A DNA stretch of 41,530 nucleotides. Source: Lentzea aerocolonigenes (lineage in GTDB: Bacteria > Actinomycetota > Actinomycetes > Mycobacteriales > Pseudonocardiaceae). Under the pieces are notes generated by a model. The model saw nothing but the letters and a program-made list of their open reading frames with translations. It was not told the DNA's origin and made no database searches. Below are positions 40,289 to 41,530 of this stretch, one piece after another. The stretch is taken from contig NZ_JYJG01000214.1 of NCBI RefSeq assembly GCF_000955955.1, forward strand, positions 1-41,530, read 5' to 3'. The position numbers and the translations under genes were made by a program. The first letter of the stretch is position 1, and each line of letters starts with the position of its first letter.

Positions 40289-41530
40289 GTGTCCAACGAG
40301 CCGTCTCGCCGCCGCTTCCTGTCCGCCTCCGCCGCTGCGGCCGTCACGTTCGGCCTGCTCAAAGCCGGTCCAGCGCAGGCAGCGGGGGAGATCCGGCCGT
40401 TCCGGGTGCGGATCCCGGAGCGCGAGGTGGCGGAGATGCGCCGCCGGGTGTCGCAGACCCGCTGGCCCGATCCGGAGACCGTCACCGACCTGTCGCAGGG
40501 CGCGCCGCAACGGACCCTTCGCGCGCTGGCCCGTTACTGGGCTCAGGAGTACGACTGGCGGACGACGGAGGCGAAGCTCAACGCGCTGCCGCAGTTCATG
40601 ACCGAGATCGACGGGCTGGACATCCACTTCCTGCACATCCGCTCGAAGCACGAGAACGCGCTGCCGGTGCTCGTCTCGCACGGCTGGCCCGGTTCGGTCA
40701 TCGAGCAGCTGAAGATCATCGGCCCGCTCACGGACCCGACCGCGCACGGCGGCAAGCCTTCCGATGCCTTTCACCTGGTGATCCCGTCGATGCCCGGCTA
40801 CGGCTTCTCCGGCAAGCCGACCACTCCCGGCTGGGGTCCCGATCGCATCGCCCGCACCTGGATCGAGCTGATGGAGCGGCTCGGCTACGACCGCTACGTC
40901 GCGCAGGGCGGCGACTGGGGTGCGTTGATCGTCGACCTGATGGCGATGCGGAAGCCGGCCGGGCTGCTGGGTGTCCACACGAACCTGCCCGGCGCCGTTC
41001 CGGTCGAGATCGACAACGCCGCCCGTGCCGGTGCGCCGCAGCCGCCCGGACTCGCCGGCGACGAGATCAAGGCGTGGAACGACGTGTCCTTCCGCTACGC
41101 CAAGGGGCAGAACTACGCGCGGATCATGGCGACCCGCGCCCAGACCCTGACGGGCTTCGCGGACTCGCCGGTCGGGCTGGCGTCGTTCATGATCGACCAC
41201 AACCTCGCGAGCCTCGCGCTGATCGCACGAGCCTTCGACGGGCACCGGGAGTCGTTGTCGCGGCAGGACGTCGTCGAGAACATCTCGCTCTACTGGCTGA
41301 CGAACACGGCGATCTCCGCGGCGCGGTTGTACTGGGAGAGCAAGTACTCGGTGATCGCCGCCAAGGGCGTGACGCTGCCGGTCGCGGTCAGCGTGTTCCC
41401 CGACGAGGTTTACCAGGCGCCGCACAGCTGGGCTGCGCGCGCGTACCCGAACCTGATCCACTACAACCGCGTCGCCGCGGGCGGTCACTTCGCCGCGTGG
41501 GAGCAGCCGCAGATCCTGGCGTCCGAGCTG
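40289..41530 (+). CDS. Tat-exported epoxide hydrolase (3' end outside window)
   Basis: At least 414 residues from a GTG at 40289. A twin-arginine signal (SRRRFLSASAAAAV, cleaved near AQAAG) is followed by the epoxide hydrolase N-terminal domain (RPFRVRIPEREVAEMRRRVS, TRWPD) and an alpha/beta hydrolase core. Active-site features are the oxyanion loop HGWPGS, the nucleophile Asp209 in GGDWGALI and His400 in GGHFAAWEQP. Family members open epoxides to diols. Only the last dozen or so residues should be missing. Export by Tat suggests folding with cofactor or in the cytoplasm before secretion, or membrane release to detoxify outside compounds. It is divergent from the LLM/reductase pair, and the three may handle one oxidised substrate (inference). 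Confidence 0.88.
   Translation, partial: MSNEPSRRRFLSASAAAAVTFGLLKAGPAQAAGEIRPFRVRIPEREVAEMRRRVSQTRWPDPETVTDLSQGAPQRTLRALARYWAQEYDWRTTEAKLNALPQFMTEIDGLDIHFLHIRSKHENALPVLVSHGWPGSVIEQLKIIGPLTDPTAHGGKPSDAFHLVIPSMPGYGFSGKPTTPGWGPDRIARTWIELMERLGYDRYVAQGGDWGALIVDLMAMRKPAGLLGVHTNLPGAVPVEIDNAARAGAPQPPGLAGDEIKAWNDVSFRYAKGQNYARIMATRAQTLTGFADSPVGLASFMIDHNLASLALIARAFDGHRESLSRQDVVENISLYWLTNTAISAARLYWESKYSVIAAKGVTLPVAVSVFPDEVYQAPHSWAARAYPNLIHYNRVAAGGHFAAWEQPQILASEL

Overview
The window is high-GC, densely packed actinobacterial chromosome. Many genes start with GTG (one with TTG) and share 4-base start/stop overlaps. It encodes an MptB-type mannosyltransferase, an apolipoprotein N-acyltransferase, an F420/NADP-oxidoreductase-like protein, two I36-type secreted inhibitors and three NarL-type two-component pairs. 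This gene set fits a filamentous Pseudonocardiales genome (Lentzea, Saccharothrix, Amycolatopsis or a relative). Genus is inferred, not shown. I see no tRNA, rRNA, CRISPR array, insertion sequence or phage gene.

Layout. 1-5.3 kb: a very large protein, cut by the window edge, joining a caspase-like domain without its catalytic Cys, a beta-propeller and a KAP P-loop NTPase; then a secreted GH3 glycosidase with a DasR-like site upstream. 5.3-7.0 kb: an overlapping run of two membrane proteins and a SUKH/SMI1-like protein. 7.1-11.5 kb: two two-component pairs, converging on their response regulators. 11.6-13.6 kb: an I36-type secreted protein, a tautomerase, a rearrangement scar (two truncated genes facing away from each other) and a small HTH protein behind two tandem copies of an 18-bp palindrome. 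14.1-16.1 kb: an RsbQ-RsbP stress-sensing pair. 16.0-22.9 kb: a third two-component pair, divergent from an ABC exporter (ATPase plus FtsX-type permease) followed 8 bp later by a secreted Ntn acylase; this looks like one envelope or antibiotic response module. 22.9-27.8 kb: an SDR/XRE regulator pair, an esterase-GNAT operon, and a TetR-SDR unit with the same operator (TGGAC-N6-GTCCA) in front of both the regulator and the SDR. 27.9-29.4 kb: one polypeptide joining an ECF sigma factor, a zinc-finger-like motif, one membrane span and an extracellular CAP domain. 29.5-33.0 kb: MptB, Lnt and a methyltransferase. 33.1-36.2 kb: an HTH regulator, a second I36-type protein and a PaaK-like adenylate-forming enzyme. 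36.2-38.6 kb: a possible leaderless small peptide, a GH20-derived pseudoenzyme and an unrecognised internally repeated protein. 38.6-41.5 kb: a luciferase-like monooxygenase with an F420/NADP-oxidoreductase-like partner, divergent from a Tat-exported epoxide hydrolase that runs off the end.

The most unusual items are the sigma factor tethered in cis to an extracellular CAP domain, the pseudo-caspase/propeller/KAP protein, the GH20 pseudoenzyme with its catalytic Asp-Glu replaced by Ala-Lys, the tandem operator at 13.01-13.06 kb, and the two matching TetR operators. Sensing and regulation dominate the window: three two-component systems, one sigma factor, RsbQP and four one-component HTH regulators.
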